Below, piece by piece: positions 9,655 through 18,963 of a stretch of DNA of 62,368 nucleotides; the stretch's first letter is position 1; each line of letters begins with the position of its first letter. Origin of the DNA: Xanthomonas boreopolis. GTDB lineage: Bacteria > Pseudomonadota > Gammaproteobacteria > Xanthomonadales > Xanthomonadaceae. The stretch covers positions 1 through 62,368 of the forward strand of contig BNBA01000027.1 of the NCBI GenBank assembly GCA_014654535.1, in the 5' to 3' direction. The notes under the pieces are model-generated. The model worked only from the letters and a program-made list of their open reading frames with translations, was not told the DNA's origin and ran no database searches. The position numbers and the translations under genes are program-made.

Positions 9655-12375
9655 ATGACCACCCACCGCACGCGACGCACCAGGCTCGGACAATGCTGTG
9701 CCCTCGCCCTGCTGGCCCTGCTTCCGCTGGGACCGGCGGTGGCGGACGAGGCCGCGCCCTGGCTCGATACCCAGCGCAGCTTCGAGGACCGCGCCGCGGC
9801 GCTGGTCTCGCGCATGACGCTGGAGGAAAAGGCCGCGCAGATGCAGAACGCCGCGCCGGCGATCGAGCGCCTGGGCGTGCCGGCCTACGACTGGTGGAAC
9901 GAGGCGCTGCACGGCGTCGCCCGCGCCGGCGGCGCGACCGTGTTCCCGCAGGCGATCGGCATGGCCGCGACCTTCGACGTGCCGCTGATCGGCCAGGTGG
10001 CCGACGCGATCAGCGACGAGGCGCGCGCCAAGCACGCGCGCTTCGCCGCCGAGGGCAAGCGCGGCCGCTACCAGGGCCTGACCTTCTGGTCGCCCAACAT
10101 CAACATCTTCCGCGACCCGCGCTGGGGCCGCGGCCAGGAGACCTACGGCGAGGATCCGTATCTCACCTCGCAGCTGGGCGTGGCGTTCGTGCGCGGCCTG
10201 CAGGGCGATGACCCCGCCGTGGATCCGCATGCGGATCCCCGCACCCGCCAGAAATTCCGCAAGCTCGACGCCACCGCCAAGCACTTCGCCGTGCACAGCG
10301 GCCCGGAGGCCGACCGCCACCACTTCGACGTGCACCCGTCCAGGCGCGACCTCTACGACACCTACCTGCCCGCGTTCGAGGCGCTGGTGAAGGACGGCGA
10401 CGTCGATGCGGTGATGGGCGCCTACAACCGCGTCTACGGCGAGTCCGCCAGCGCCAGCAAGTTCCTGCTGCGCGACGTGCTGCGCGATCGCTGGGGCTTC
10501 AAGGGCTACGTCGTCTCCGACTGCTGGGCGATCGTGGACATCTGGAAGAACCACAAGATCGTCGCCACGCCCGAGGAGGCCGCCGCGCTGGCGGTGAAGA
10601 ACGGCACCCAGCTCGACTGCGGCAACACCTACGCGCCGTCGATCCCGGTGGCCGTGCGCAAGGGCCTGCTCGACGAGGCCGAGGTCGACAAGGCGGTGAC
10701 GCAGCTGTTCGCCGCGCGCATGCGCCTGGGCATGTTCGACCCGCCGCAGGACGTGCGCTGGACGCGGATCCCGTATTCGGTGAACCAGTCGCCTCGGCAC
10801 GACGCGCTGGCGCGCAAGGTCGCGCAGGAATCGATCGTGCTGCTGAAGAACGACGGCGTGCTGCCGCTGTCGCGCACCACCCAGCGCATCGCCGTGGTCG
10901 GGCCCACCGCCGACGACACCATGGCGCTGCTGGGCAACTACTTCGGCACCCCGGCCGCGCCGGTGACGATCCTGCAGGGCATCCGCGAGGCGGCGCCGCA
11001 GGCGCAGGTGCTGTACGCGCGCGGCACCGACCTGGTCGAGGGCCGCGACGACCCGGCCGCCACGCCGCTGATCGAGCCGCAGTACCTGCGGCCCGCGGCG
11101 GGTTCGAGCGAGCGCGGCCTGCGCGGCGAGTACTTCCGCAGCCGCGACCTGTCCGGCACCCCGGCGCTGGTGCGGGTCGATCCGCAGATCGCGTTCCGCT
11201 GGGACCGCGGCTCGCCGACCGACACGCTGATGGCGCGCGGCGAGGCCAGCGAGGAGCAGGCGCTGCCCAGCGACGGCTTCAGCATCCGCTGGAGCGGCCA
11301 GCTGCTGCCGCCGGTAACCGGCGACTACCGGCTCGAGGCCGCCGCCAACGACGGCTTCCGCCTGTACCTGGACGGCAAGCTCCTGCTGGACCACTGGAGC
11401 GACAACGAACGCCTGCGCGCCGACAGCGTGCAGGTCGCGCTGCAGGCCGGGCGCAGCTACGAGATCAAGCTGGAGTACTACGAAGCCGAGCGCGACGCCG
11501 GCGTGCGCCTGGCCTGGGACCTGCCCGGCGCCAAGCCGCCGTTCGAGGAAGCGGTGGAGGCGGCGCGCAAGTCCGACGTGGTGGTCTTCGTCGGCGGCCT
11601 CACCGGCGACGTCGAGGGCGAGGAGATGACGGTCAACTATCCCGGCTTCGCCGGCGGCGACCGCACCGACATCCGCCTGCCCGCCACCCAGCAGAAGCTG
11701 CTGGAAGCGGTGCACGCCACCGGCAAGCCGGTGGTGCTGGTGCTGACCACCGGCTCGGCGCTGGGCGTGGACTGGGCCAAGGCCAACCTGCCGGGCATCC
11801 TGGTGGCCTGGTACCCCGGCCAGCGCGGCGGCAGCGCGGTCGCCGACGTGCTGTTCGGCGACGCCAACCCGTCCGGGCGGTTGCCGGTGACCTTCTACAA
11901 GGCCGACGAGAAGCTGCCGGCGTTCGACGACTACGCGATGGCCAATCGCACCTACCGCTACTTTGGCGGCGAACCGCTGTATCCGTTCGGCCATGGGCTG
12001 TCGTACACCACGTTCGGCTACGCCGGACTGAAGCTGGACCGCACAAGCGTGGCGAAGGACGGCACCGTGAAGGCCAGCGTCGAAGTGCGCAACACCGGCA
12101 CGCGCGCCGGCGACGAGGTGGTGCAGCTGTACCTGCGCCCGCTATCGCCCGCGCCCGGGCAGGCCTTGAAGAACCTGCGCGGCATCCAGCGCGTGCACCT
12201 GCAACCGGGCGAGGCCAGGCAGGTCGTCTTCGAACTGAGCCCCGCGAAGGACCTGCGCCGCTACGACGAGAAGGCGGGCGCCTACGTGGTCGAGCCCGGC
12301 CGCTACGAAGTCCAGATCGGTGCGTCCAGCGCGGATATCCGTGCGAGCAAGACCTTCGACATACAGAACGACTGA
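9655..12375 (+). CDS. xyl3A: Exported GH3 beta-xylosidase/beta-glucosidase with PA14 insert
   Basis: A 906-residue GH3 enzyme with a signal peptide ending about PAVADEA. The N-terminal TIM-barrel domain carries the nucleophile D289 in VVSDCWAI. The alpha/beta sandwich domain is interrupted by a PA14-like module (GLRGEYF ... DGFRLYLDGKLLLDHW). It ends in a fibronectin-III-like domain. Given its position among GH67, GH43 and uronate genes, xylo-oligosaccharides are the likely substrate, but GH3 specificity cannot be read from sequence alone. ATG 9655 has AAGGAAAG upstream. Confidence 0.88.
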   Translation: MTTHRTRRTRLGQCCALALLALLPLGPAVADEAAPWLDTQRSFEDRAAALVSRMTLEEKAAQMQNAAPAIERLGVPAYDWWNEALHGVARAGGATVFPQAIGMAATFDVPLIGQVADAISDEARAKHARFAAEGKRGRYQGLTFWSPNINIFRDPRWGRGQETYGEDPYLTSQLGVAFVRGLQGDDPAVDPHADPRTRQKFRKLDATAKHFAVHSGPEADRHHFDVHPSRRDLYDTYLPAFEALVKDGDVDAVMGAYNRVYGESASASKFLLRDVLRDRWGFKGYVVSDCWAIVDIWKNHKIVATPEEAAALAVKNGTQLDCGNTYAPSIPVAVRKGLLDEAEVDKAVTQLFAARMRLGMFDPPQDVRWTRIPYSVNQSPRHDALARKVAQESIVLLKNDGVLPLSRTTQRIAVVGPTADDTMALLGNYFGTPAAPVTILQGIREAAPQAQVLYARGTDLVEGRDDPAATPLIEPQYLRPAAGSSERGLRGEYFRSRDLSGTPALVRVDPQIAFRWDRGSPTDTLMARGEASEEQALPSDGFSIRWSGQLLPPVTGDYRLEAAANDGFRLYLDGKLLLDHWSDNERLRADSVQVALQAGRSYEIKLEYYEAERDAGVRLAWDLPGAKPPFEEAVEAARKSDVVVFVGGLTGDVEGEEMTVNYPGFAGGDRTDIRLPATQQKLLEAVHATGKPVVLVLTTGSALGVDWAKANLPGILVAWYPGQRGGSAVADVLFGDANPSGRLPVTFYKADEKLPAFDDYAMANRTYRYFGGEPLYPFGHGLSYTTFGYAGLKLDRTSVAKDGTVKASVEVRNTGTRAGDEVVQLYLRPLSPAPGQALKNLRGIQRVHLQPGEARQVVFELSPAKDLRRYDEKAGAYVVEPGRYEVQIGASSADIRASKTFDIQND

Positions 12376-12384
12376 CCACGTTCC

Positions 12385-12478
12385 CTTCTCCCGCAAGCGG
12401 GAGAAGGTGCCCCGAAGGAGCGGATGAAGGCACCGCGCCGCCCTCACCCCAACCCCTCTCCCGCAAGCGGGAGAGGGG
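12385..12478. repeat. Pair of CTCTCCCGC-AA-GCGGGAGAG hairpins
   Basis: Two near-identical perfect stems, 12385-12406 and 12453-12478 (10 and 12 bp, AA loops), in direct orientation 46 nt apart, between the GH3 and fructuronate reductase genes. A third copy with a CT loop is at 24042-24063, upstream of the SMP-30 gene's opposite end. These are dispersed repeats of this genome rather than ordinary terminators, as no T-run follows. Confidence 0.75.
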
Positions 12479-12510
12479 CATTCTTCCTCCGCGAACTGTC
12501 CGTATCCGCG

Positions 12511-13980
12511 ATGACCGACCTGCCCCGTCTCTCCGATGCCACGCTCGCGGCGTTGCCGCCGGGCGTCGCCGCGCCCGCCTACGACCGCACCGCCACCCGC
12601 ATCGGCATCGTCCACTTCGGCCCCGGCGCGTTCCATCGCGCGCACCAGGCCGCGTACATCGACACGCTGCTGGCCGACGAGCCCGACTGGGCGATCAGCG
12701 CAGTCTCGCTGCACAGCACCGAGGTGCGCGATGCGTTGCGTCCGCAGGACGGCCTCTATGCCTTGGCGCTGCTCGGCGAGCACACGCGGCTGCGCGTCAT
12801 CGGCGCGATCCGCGAAGTGCTGTGCGCGCGCGACGAACAGGCCGCGGTGCTGGCGCGGCTGGCCGATCCCGGCGTGCGCCTGGTCACGCTGACCATCACC
12901 GAGAAGGGCTATTGCCTGGCCGGCGACGGCCTGGATTTCGCCCACCCCGACATCGTCCACGATCTCGCCGCCCCGGATGCGCCGCGCAGCGCCATCGGCC
13001 ATCTCGTCGCCGGCCTGCGCGCGCGCCGGCGGCTGGGCCTCAAACCCTATACCGTGCTCAGCTGCGACAACCTCCCCGACAACGGCGGCAAGCTGCGTCG
13101 CGCCACGCTGCAGTACGCGCAACGCATCGACCCGGCGCTGGCGGCCTGGATCGAGGCCGAGGCCACGTTCCCGCGCTCGATGGTGGACAGCATCACCCCG
13201 GCCAGCGACGACGCCCTGCGCGAGCGGGTATCGGCGCAGTTCGGCATGCGCGATGCCTGGCCGGTCCAGCGCGAGACCTACACGCAATGGGTGGTCGAGG
13301 ACGCGTTCTGCAACGGCCGCCCGGCGCTGGAACGCGCCGGCGTGGTCCTGAGCGGCGACATCGCCGGCTACGACCGCGCCAAGCTGCGCCTGCTCAACGG
13401 CCCGCACTCGACGCTGGCCTACCTCGGCTCGCTGCTCGGGCTGGAAACCGTCGCCGACGCGATGCGCCACCCGCAGCTGTCCGCCTTCGTCGAAACGCTG
13501 ATGCGCGAGGACATCGCGCCCACGCTGCCGGCGATGCCGGGCTTCGATCCGCAGGCCTATGCCGGTGCCATCCTCGACCGCTTTCGCAACCCGGCGATCC
13601 GCCACCTGCTCTCGCAGATCGCCTGGGACGGCTCGCAGAAGCTGCCGGTACGGATCCTCGCCACCCTCTGCGACGCCCTGGCGATCGGCCATCGCATCGA
13701 TCGACTGTGCCTGCCGGTCGCCGCATGGATGCAGTTCGTGCGACGGCAGGTGCACAACGGCGTGGCGCTGGTCGACCCGCTTGCCGAGGCCCTGGGCCGG
13801 ATCGCACGAAGCGCCACCGGCGATGCCGCGCACGACGTCGAAGCGTTCATGGCCCTGGATGCGGTGTTCGGACCGGTATCGGGCGATGCGCGCTTCGTCG
13901 ATGCCCTGCGCGCGGCGTATGCCGCGCTGGCGGAGCCGGCCGTCGCGCTGGGACGTATCGCCGTTCCATCCGGAGAATGA
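12511..13980 (+). CDS. uxuB: D-mannonate oxidoreductase (fructuronate reductase), mannitol dehydrogenase family
   Basis: A 489-residue NAD(H)-dependent polyol dehydrogenase. The N-terminal nucleotide-binding segment reads IGIVHFGPGAFHRAHQAAY, typical of UxuB/UxaB/MtlD. The family's SCDNLPDNG and SMVDSITPA motifs follow, then the helical C-terminal domain. It interconverts D-fructuronate and D-mannonate, the step between UxaC and mannonate dehydratase, all encoded in this window. The ATG at 12511 was preferred over an ATG at 12424 that falls inside the repeat. It is the last xylan gene of the left operon. Confidence 0.9.
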   Translation: MTDLPRLSDATLAALPPGVAAPAYDRTATRIGIVHFGPGAFHRAHQAAYIDTLLADEPDWAISAVSLHSTEVRDALRPQDGLYALALLGEHTRLRVIGAIREVLCARDEQAAVLARLADPGVRLVTLTITEKGYCLAGDGLDFAHPDIVHDLAAPDAPRSAIGHLVAGLRARRRLGLKPYTVLSCDNLPDNGGKLRRATLQYAQRIDPALAAWIEAEATFPRSMVDSITPASDDALRERVSAQFGMRDAWPVQRETYTQWVVEDAFCNGRPALERAGVVLSGDIAGYDRAKLRLLNGPHSTLAYLGSLLGLETVADAMRHPQLSAFVETLMREDIAPTLPAMPGFDPQAYAGAILDRFRNPAIRHLLSQIAWDGSQKLPVRILATLCDALAIGHRIDRLCLPVAAWMQFVRRQVHNGVALVDPLAEALGRIARSATGDAAHDVEAFMALDAVFGPVSGDARFVDALRAAYAALAEPAVALGRIAVPSGE

Positions 13981-14489
13981 GACCCGCGGTCGAGGGATCC
14001 TCAGTAACCCCGTAGGAGGGACTTCAGTCCCGCCGGGCTTTCCCGGCCATGCCCGGCGAAGGAACGACATCGAAAAGCAGGACGAAAGCTTCAGCCATCG
14101 CCGCTTGGTCCTTCAACAGCATCGGCAAGGCCCGTCGGGACTGAAGTCCCTCCCACAAGGAACAACGACAGCGCAGAACAGGCCCAAGCCTTCATCGCTG
14201 CCATTACGTGATCCTTCCGCAGCATCGGCAAGGCCTCGCCAGGACTGAAGTCCCTCCCACAACGGACCGGCATCGCGCAATGCGCGCTTCGCAGACGCTC
14301 TGCCAGTCGCATCTGCGGCATTGGCGGATGCAGCGATCATCGCCGGGACACATCGGCGGCATTCCCTCCGCAAGGAGACAAGAACGGCCCCCAGGTACTC
14401 CTGTGGGAGGGACTTCAGTCCCGAAGGGCTTTCCCGGCCATGCCCAACGAAAGGCGACGGCACGCAAGCGGCCGATCGCACGCGAAGGC
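13981..14489. repeat. 509-nt gene-free stretch with four GTGGGAGGGACTTCAGTCCC units
   Basis: Copies lie at 14012-14031 and 14403-14422 on the plus strand and, inverted, at 14137-14156 and 14241-14260. The two inverted copies share further upstream sequence (AGCATCGGCAAGGCC), so they are duplicated units of about 110 nt. Each unit is itself a hairpin (GGGACTTCAGTCCC). The layout resembles clustered REP/BIME elements. It marks the junction between the left xylan operon and the accessory block. No gene or RNA gene is supported. Confidence 0.8.
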
Positions 14490-15731
14490 TCACGCCGCAT
14501 CCGCAGCGAGCGGCCGCAGGTCCGGACCGGGCCGCTTCGCGCTCGGGAAGCCCATCGCGATCGCCGCCGCGGCCAGGCCCAGCGCCATCGAGCCGATGTA
14601 CATCCACGCATAGCTGCCGTAGCGGTCGTACAGCCAGCCGCCGATCAGCGGACCCAGCGCCATGCCGAAGCTGGAGAGCAGCGTCGCCGCGCCCAGCACC
14701 GAACCCAGGATGCGCGGATCGAACGCATCGCGCGCCAGCGAGGCATACAGCGGCATGGTGCCGCCGTAGGCCATGCCGAACACGATCGCCACCGCATAGA
14801 AGCCTTCGAGCTGGTTCACGCCCAGGTACGCCACCGCGCCGATCCCCTGCAGGACCAGCCCGGACACCAGCACCGGCTTGGCGCCGAAGCGGTCCGCGAG
14901 CAGGCCGAACAGCAGCCGGCCGCCCAGCCCGGCCGCGCCTTCCATGCTGTAGATGGTGACCGCCGCGGTCAGCGCCAGCCCGCAGCCGAGCGCATAGCTG
15001 ACAGTGTGGAAGATCGGCCCCGAGTGCGCCGCGCAGCAAGCGAAGAACGCGCCGGCCAGCACCAGGAACGGCCTCGAGCGCAGCGCCCGCCCGAGCGGCG
15101 GCTTGCCGGCCGCGCTCGCTTCCCCCGGCATCGGCGCCGATGCCGGCGCCGTGCGCACGAACCAGACCGCCGGCAGCGTCAGCGCCCACGCCACGCCGCC
15201 GACGATCAGCAGCGTGGTGCGCCAGTCGTAGTGGCCGACCAGCCACGCCACCAGCGGCGACATCGTCATCGGCGCCACGCCGACGCCGGCCGACACCAGC
15301 GAGATCGCCAGGTTGCGGCGCCGTTCGAACGACGCCGCGGTAGCCGCGATCACCGGCGTGAAGAAGCTGGAGACCGCGATGCCCATCAGCACCCCGTAGC
15401 TCAACTGGAACATCAGCAGGCTGGTCGCCCGGCTGGCCAGCACGCAGGCCAGCCCGAGCAGCAGCGCACCCGCCAGCACCACCGGCCGCGGCCCGAACCG
15501 GTCGCTCAACATCCCCCAGCCGAACCCGCCCGCGCCCATGCTCAGGAAGGCCAGCGTCATGGCGCCCGACAAGGCGCTGCGCGACCAGCCGGTGGCCGCG
15601 CTCATCGGTCCCAGCAATACCGCCAGCGAGAACACCACGCCGACGGCCACGCAGCCCATCAGCGCGCCTGCGGCCACCAGCGGCCAGTTGCGGTCCAGCT
15701 CGGGGGAAGGGGAAACGGCGGTGCGGCTCAT
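14490..15731 (-). CDS. MFS transporter, oxalate/formate-antiporter-like
   Basis: A 413-residue major facilitator protein with about 12 hydrophobic segments and the loop 2-3 signature GMLSDRFGPRP, repeated as GLLADRFGAKP in the second half. The closest feel is the OFA/monocarboxylate-type subgroup. The substrate is unknown; the gene lies outside the divergent xylan units and near no catabolic enzyme, so a sugar role is not supported. ATG 15731 was chosen over an upstream start at 15788 because it precedes a normal short N-terminus (MSRTAVSPSPELDRNW). Confidence 0.75.
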   Translation of the reverse strand: MSRTAVSPSPELDRNWPLVAAGALMGCVAVGVVFSLAVLLGPMSAATGWSRSALSGAMTLAFLSMGAGGFGWGMLSDRFGPRPVVLAGALLLGLACVLASRATSLLMFQLSYGVLMGIAVSSFFTPVIAATAASFERRRNLAISLVSAGVGVAPMTMSPLVAWLVGHYDWRTTLLIVGGVAWALTLPAVWFVRTAPASAPMPGEASAAGKPPLGRALRSRPFLVLAGAFFACCAAHSGPIFHTVSYALGCGLALTAAVTIYSMEGAAGLGGRLLFGLLADRFGAKPVLVSGLVLQGIGAVAYLGVNQLEGFYAVAIVFGMAYGGTMPLYASLARDAFDPRILGSVLGAATLLSSFGMALGPLIGGWLYDRYGSYAWMYIGSMALGLAAAAIAMGFPSAKRPGPDLRPLAADAA

Positions 15732-15822
15732 GGACGGACTCCCAGGGTTCTTATCCCTCCGACGAACGAGGGCGCCGGAAATCGACAATGCCCTCGTCCG
15801 GCGACCGGGCGCCCCCGCCCGC

Positions 15823-16050
15823 TCAGGCCCGCGCGCCGGCGCGGCGACGCCCGCGCCACCTCGCGGCGTACGGCAGCGCGAACAGGCACAGGCCGCTGAA
15901 CATCAGCAGGAACAGCGGCGGCAGCGGCGCGTAGACCACCCAGGCGGGCGGCTTGCCCAGGGCCATCGCCGCGAAGTTGGCGGCCACCGTCGCCGTGAAG
16001 AGCAGGCCGAGCCAGCGGTGCAGCGGCCGGAGCCAAGCGTTCCGGTGCAT
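15823..16050 (-). CDS. Small two-helix membrane protein of unknown function
   Basis: 75 residues: MHRNAWLRPLHRWLGLLFTA, then two hydrophobic helices (about 14-34 and 43-60), then a basic RWRGRRRAG tail that should stay in the cytoplasm. GC3 bias looks coding, and the LHRWLGL segment recalls the first helix of PepSY-type or small transmembrane proteins of Xanthomonadaceae. It follows the VOC protein gene by 18 nt on the same strand. No function can be given. Confidence 0.6.
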   Translation of the reverse strand: MHRNAWLRPLHRWLGLLFTATVAANFAAMALGKPPAWVVYAPLPPLFLLMFSGLCLFALPYAARWRGRRRAGARA

Positions 16051-16068
16051 CGGGATTCCCTCTGCCGC

Positions 16069-16485
16069 TCAGCCTTGGCCGGGACGCGACTGGACCAGCT
16101 TCCAGCCGTTCCCGGACGGATCGCGGAAGCTGGCATCGACGCTGCCGTAGCGCTCGAGCGGTTCCTGGGTGAATTCCACGCCTTGTGCATGCATCCGCGC
16201 ATGCGCGGCGCGGCAGTCGTCCACCAGCAGCACCAGCGGCGGCATGGCGCCCTTGGCGACGATCTCGTGCAGCGCCTGCGCGGTGGCCGCGTCGTGCACC
16301 GGCGGCCCCGGCAGGAACAGGCCGAGCTGGAAACCCGACTGCTCCGGATGCTGCACCGTCAACCAGCGGTAGTCGCCGTTGCGCGCATCGGTATGGACCC
16401 GGAACCCGAGCTTGTCGACGTAGAACCGCAGCGCTTCGTCCTGGTCGCGGACGTACAACCCGACCACCCCGACACCCTGGCTCAT
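16069..16485 (-). CDS. VOC (glyoxalase/bleomycin-resistance fold) protein
   Basis: 138 residues with the paired beta-alpha-beta-beta-beta halves of the VOC superfamily: VGLYVRDQDEALRFYVDKLG at the start and the late FRDPSGNGWKLVQ. Members are metal-dependent lyases, dioxygenases or binding proteins; this one cannot be assigned to a reaction. Its start overlaps the stop of the upstream AraC-type gene by 4 nt, so the two are co-translated and functionally linked. Confidence 0.8.
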   Translation of the reverse strand: MSQGVGVVGLYVRDQDEALRFYVDKLGFRVHTDARNGDYRWLTVQHPEQSGFQLGLFLPGPPVHDAATAQALHEIVAKGAMPPLVLLVDDCRAAHARMHAQGVEFTQEPLERYGSVDASFRDPSGNGWKLVQSRPGQG

Positions 16486-17027
16486 GCAACCTCCGTATGT
16501 TTGGACGCGGGGATGCTATCGGCCGCCTCGCGCCGCCGCTTCTCCGAAACTGCGGTGATGAGCGCCGGCCGGTGCGCGGCGGCGAGATAGCAGGCCGGCA
16601 CCTGCGCCAGCGCCGCCGTCGCGGCCTGCTCGCGCGCGCGGCGTGCGCGCGGGCTTTCGCCGGTGACGTCGCGGAAGGTGCGGCCGAACGTGCCCAGGCT
16701 CTTCCAGCCGGTCCGGAACGCGATCTCGGTGACCGGCAGGTCGGTATCGCGCAGCAGCGCCGCGGCCCGCTCGATCCGGCGCGTGAGCAGGTAGCGGTGC
16801 GGCGGCACGCCGAAGGCATCCTTGAACGAACGCGCGAAGTGCGCCCCGGACACCCCGCTCACCCGCGCCAGCCGCCGCACCGGCCAGTCCTCGTGCGAGG
16901 CCGCGTCCATGCGGTCCTTCGCGCGCAGCAGGCGGCGCAGCAGGCGCGGGTCCTGGCCCGTGCCCAGCGCGCGCGGTTCGCTTGCGGGTGCCGCCCCCGC
17001 GGGGAGCCGGCCGGAGTTCTTCGCCAT
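16482..17027 (-). CDS. AraC-family transcriptional regulator, short
   Basis: A 181-residue protein with a complete AraC-type double helix-turn-helix (about residues 35-130): SGVSGAHFARSFKDAFGVPP, then RRIERAAALL, then the second motif SLGTFGRTFRDVTGESP. There is no recognisable N-terminal effector domain, only about 30 residues. It overlaps the VOC gene by 4 nt and probably regulates it or itself. Start context is not decisive. Confidence 0.8.
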   Translation of the reverse strand: MAKNSGRLPAGAAPASEPRALGTGQDPRLLRRLLRAKDRMDAASHEDWPVRRLARVSGVSGAHFARSFKDAFGVPPHRYLLTRRIERAAALLRDTDLPVTEIAFRTGWKSLGTFGRTFRDVTGESPRARRAREQAATAALAQVPACYLAAAHRPALITAVSEKRRREAADSIPASKHTEVA

Positions 17028-17118
17028 GGGCGTAGTTTGCCGCCATCGCGCGCGACGACGCGCGTGCGGCGGCCGAACCCGCCGCGACCGCTGCTCCGGC
17101 CGGCCCGGCCTGGCGGCC

Positions 17119-17865
17119 TCAGGCCGCCTCGGCCGCCCAGGCGAGCGCGTCGGCGCCGGCCGGCAGGCGCATCGGCGCGGCCGGGTCGGTCACTGCGCGC
17201 CACACCGCCTCGGCCACGTCGCGGGCCTCGGTGATCGGCCCGCCGGCCTGAACCCCGGCGACGAAGCGCTCCATGAACCCGGCATAGGCCTCGTGGTCGA
17301 AACCGGCCATGTGCGGCCGCGCGTTCTCGCCGAAGCGCGTGTCCGGCGCCCGGCCCGGCAGCACCAGCCGCACCCGCACGCCGAACTGCGCCATCTCCTC
17401 CGCCAGCGATTCGCTGAAGGCGTTCACCGCCGCCTTGCTGGCCCGGTACGCGGCCAGCAGCGGCAGCGACTTCAGCGTCACGCTCGAGGTGACGTTGACG
17501 ATCGCCCCGCTGCGGCGCTGCCGGAACTGCGGCAGCAAGGCCTGGCTCAACGCCATCGTGCCGAAAGCGTTGGTCTCGAACAGCGTGCGCACCGTGTCCA
17601 TCGGCATGCACTCGAACGGCGCCGCCGCGCCGAGGCCGGCGTTGTTGACCAGCGCATCGACCGTCCCCGCCTCCGCTACCGCGCGCTCGATGCTGCGCGG
17701 ATCGGCGACGTCGAGCGCGAGCACCCGCAGGCGCTCGGACGGCGGCAGCAGGTCCTCGCGCGGCGTGCGCATCGTGGCCACCACCTGCCAGCCTCGGTCG
17801 AGGAACAGGCGGGCGGTCTCCAGGCCGAAGCCGGAGGAACAGCCGGTGATCAGGACGGTTTGCAT
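17119..17865 (-). CDS. Short-chain dehydrogenase/reductase (SDR)
   Basis: 248 residues, classical SDR. The cofactor motif is TGCSSGFG (residues 7-14), followed by NNAG and the catalytic serine in NVTSSVT with YRASK as the YxxxK motif. R-rich strand 2 (ATMRTPRE) suggests NADP(H). The substrate is unknown. It is transcribed divergently from an AraC regulator 103 nt away, a layout usual for an AraC protein controlling a neighbouring oxidoreductase. Confidence 0.88.
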   Translation of the reverse strand: MQTVLITGCSSGFGLETARLFLDRGWQVVATMRTPREDLLPPSERLRVLALDVADPRSIERAVAEAGTVDALVNNAGLGAAAPFECMPMDTVRTLFETNAFGTMALSQALLPQFRQRRSGAIVNVTSSVTLKSLPLLAAYRASKAAVNAFSESLAEEMAQFGVRVRLVLPGRAPDTRFGENARPHMAGFDHEAYAGFMERFVAGVQAGGPITEARDVAEAVWRAVTDPAAPMRLPAGADALAWAAEAA

Positions 17866-17968
17866 GGGGGCTCCTTACGTGAGGTGGACAAGCGAGGGAG
17901 CCACGATAGGCCGCTTCGTCCGTACTCACTACAATCCAAAGTCCATATTCCTTTCGCAGGAGTCCGGC

Positions 17969-18901
17969 ATGGCCGACCCGCTCGCCGAAGTGGTCACCCT
18001 GCTGCAACCCAGCGCCCGCTTCTCCAAGTCCATCGCCGGCAGCGGCCCCTGGGCGATCCGCCGCTCCGATGCCGGCCAGCCGTTCTACTGCGCGGTGCTC
18101 GAAGGCGGCTGCCACCTGGCGGTGGACGGCCAGCCGCCGTTCGCGCTTCGGGCGGGCGACTTCGTCCTCGTCCCGGCGGCCTACGGCGTGGCGATGACCA
18201 GCCTGCAACCGCCTCCGCCCGGCACCGAGACGCAGCCGCAAGCGCAGGGCGCCGGCCGCTACCGCATCGGCCATGGCGAAGGCCCGGTCGACCTGCGCAT
18301 GCTGGTCGGCCATTGCCACTTCGGCTCGCCCGACGCCGCCCTGCTGGTCTCGCTGCTGCCGCAGGTGGTGCACGTGCGCGACGAGCGTCGCCTGGCCACC
18401 CTGGTGGAACTGGTCGGCGACGAATCGCACGAACAGCGCCCGGCGCGCGAGGTGGTGCTGGCGCACCTGCTGGAGGTGCTGCTGATCGAAGCGCTGCGCT
18501 CCGGCGCCGGCACCGCCGCCTCGCCGGGCCTGGTGCGCGCCCTGGCCGATCCCCGCCTCGCCGCCGCGCTGCGCGCGATGCACGCGCGCCCCGCGCACCC
18601 ATGGACCGTGGCCGAGCTGGCGAAGGAAGCCGCGCTGTCGCGCTCGGCGTTCTTCGAACGCTTCCAGCGCGCCGTGGGCCTGGCGCCGATGGAATACCTG
18701 CTGGCCTGGCGCATGGCCCTGGCCAAGGACCTGCTGCGCCGCGGCGGCACCCGCATGGCCGAGATCGCCGAACGCGCCGGCTATCGCACCGCCAGCGCCT
18801 TCAGCGTGGCGTTCTCGCGGCACGTGGGGATGACGCCTACGCGGTATGCGAAGGGAGGCGGGGAAGCTGGAGTTCGGGTACCGCCGGAGGCGATCGGGTA
18901 G
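17969..18901 (+). CDS. AraC-family regulator with cupin-type sensor domain
   Basis: A 310-residue AraC regulator of the AraC_N/cupin type. The N-terminal half carries the beta-barrel (PFYCAVLEGGCHLAVDGQPP ... GDFVLVP). The C-terminal pair of helix-turn-helix motifs is about residues 205-295 (AALSRSAFFERFQRAVG and TASAFSVAFSRHVGMTP). GCAGGAG lies 6 nt before ATG 17969. It probably controls the divergent SDR gene. In this subfamily the operator usually sits in the shared intergenic region (17866-17968). Confidence 0.87.
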   Translation: MADPLAEVVTLLQPSARFSKSIAGSGPWAIRRSDAGQPFYCAVLEGGCHLAVDGQPPFALRAGDFVLVPAAYGVAMTSLQPPPPGTETQPQAQGAGRYRIGHGEGPVDLRMLVGHCHFGSPDAALLVSLLPQVVHVRDERRLATLVELVGDESHEQRPAREVVLAHLLEVLLIEALRSGAGTAASPGLVRALADPRLAAALRAMHARPAHPWTVAELAKEAALSRSAFFERFQRAVGLAPMEYLLAWRMALAKDLLRRGGTRMAEIAERAGYRTASAFSVAFSRHVGMTPTRYAKGGGEAGVRVPPEAIG

Positions 18902-18963
18902 CTATTTGTGGCTGTCTGCTTTCGGCCAGGGGCTGCCATCATGACGATCGCTGCCTAGCCAGC

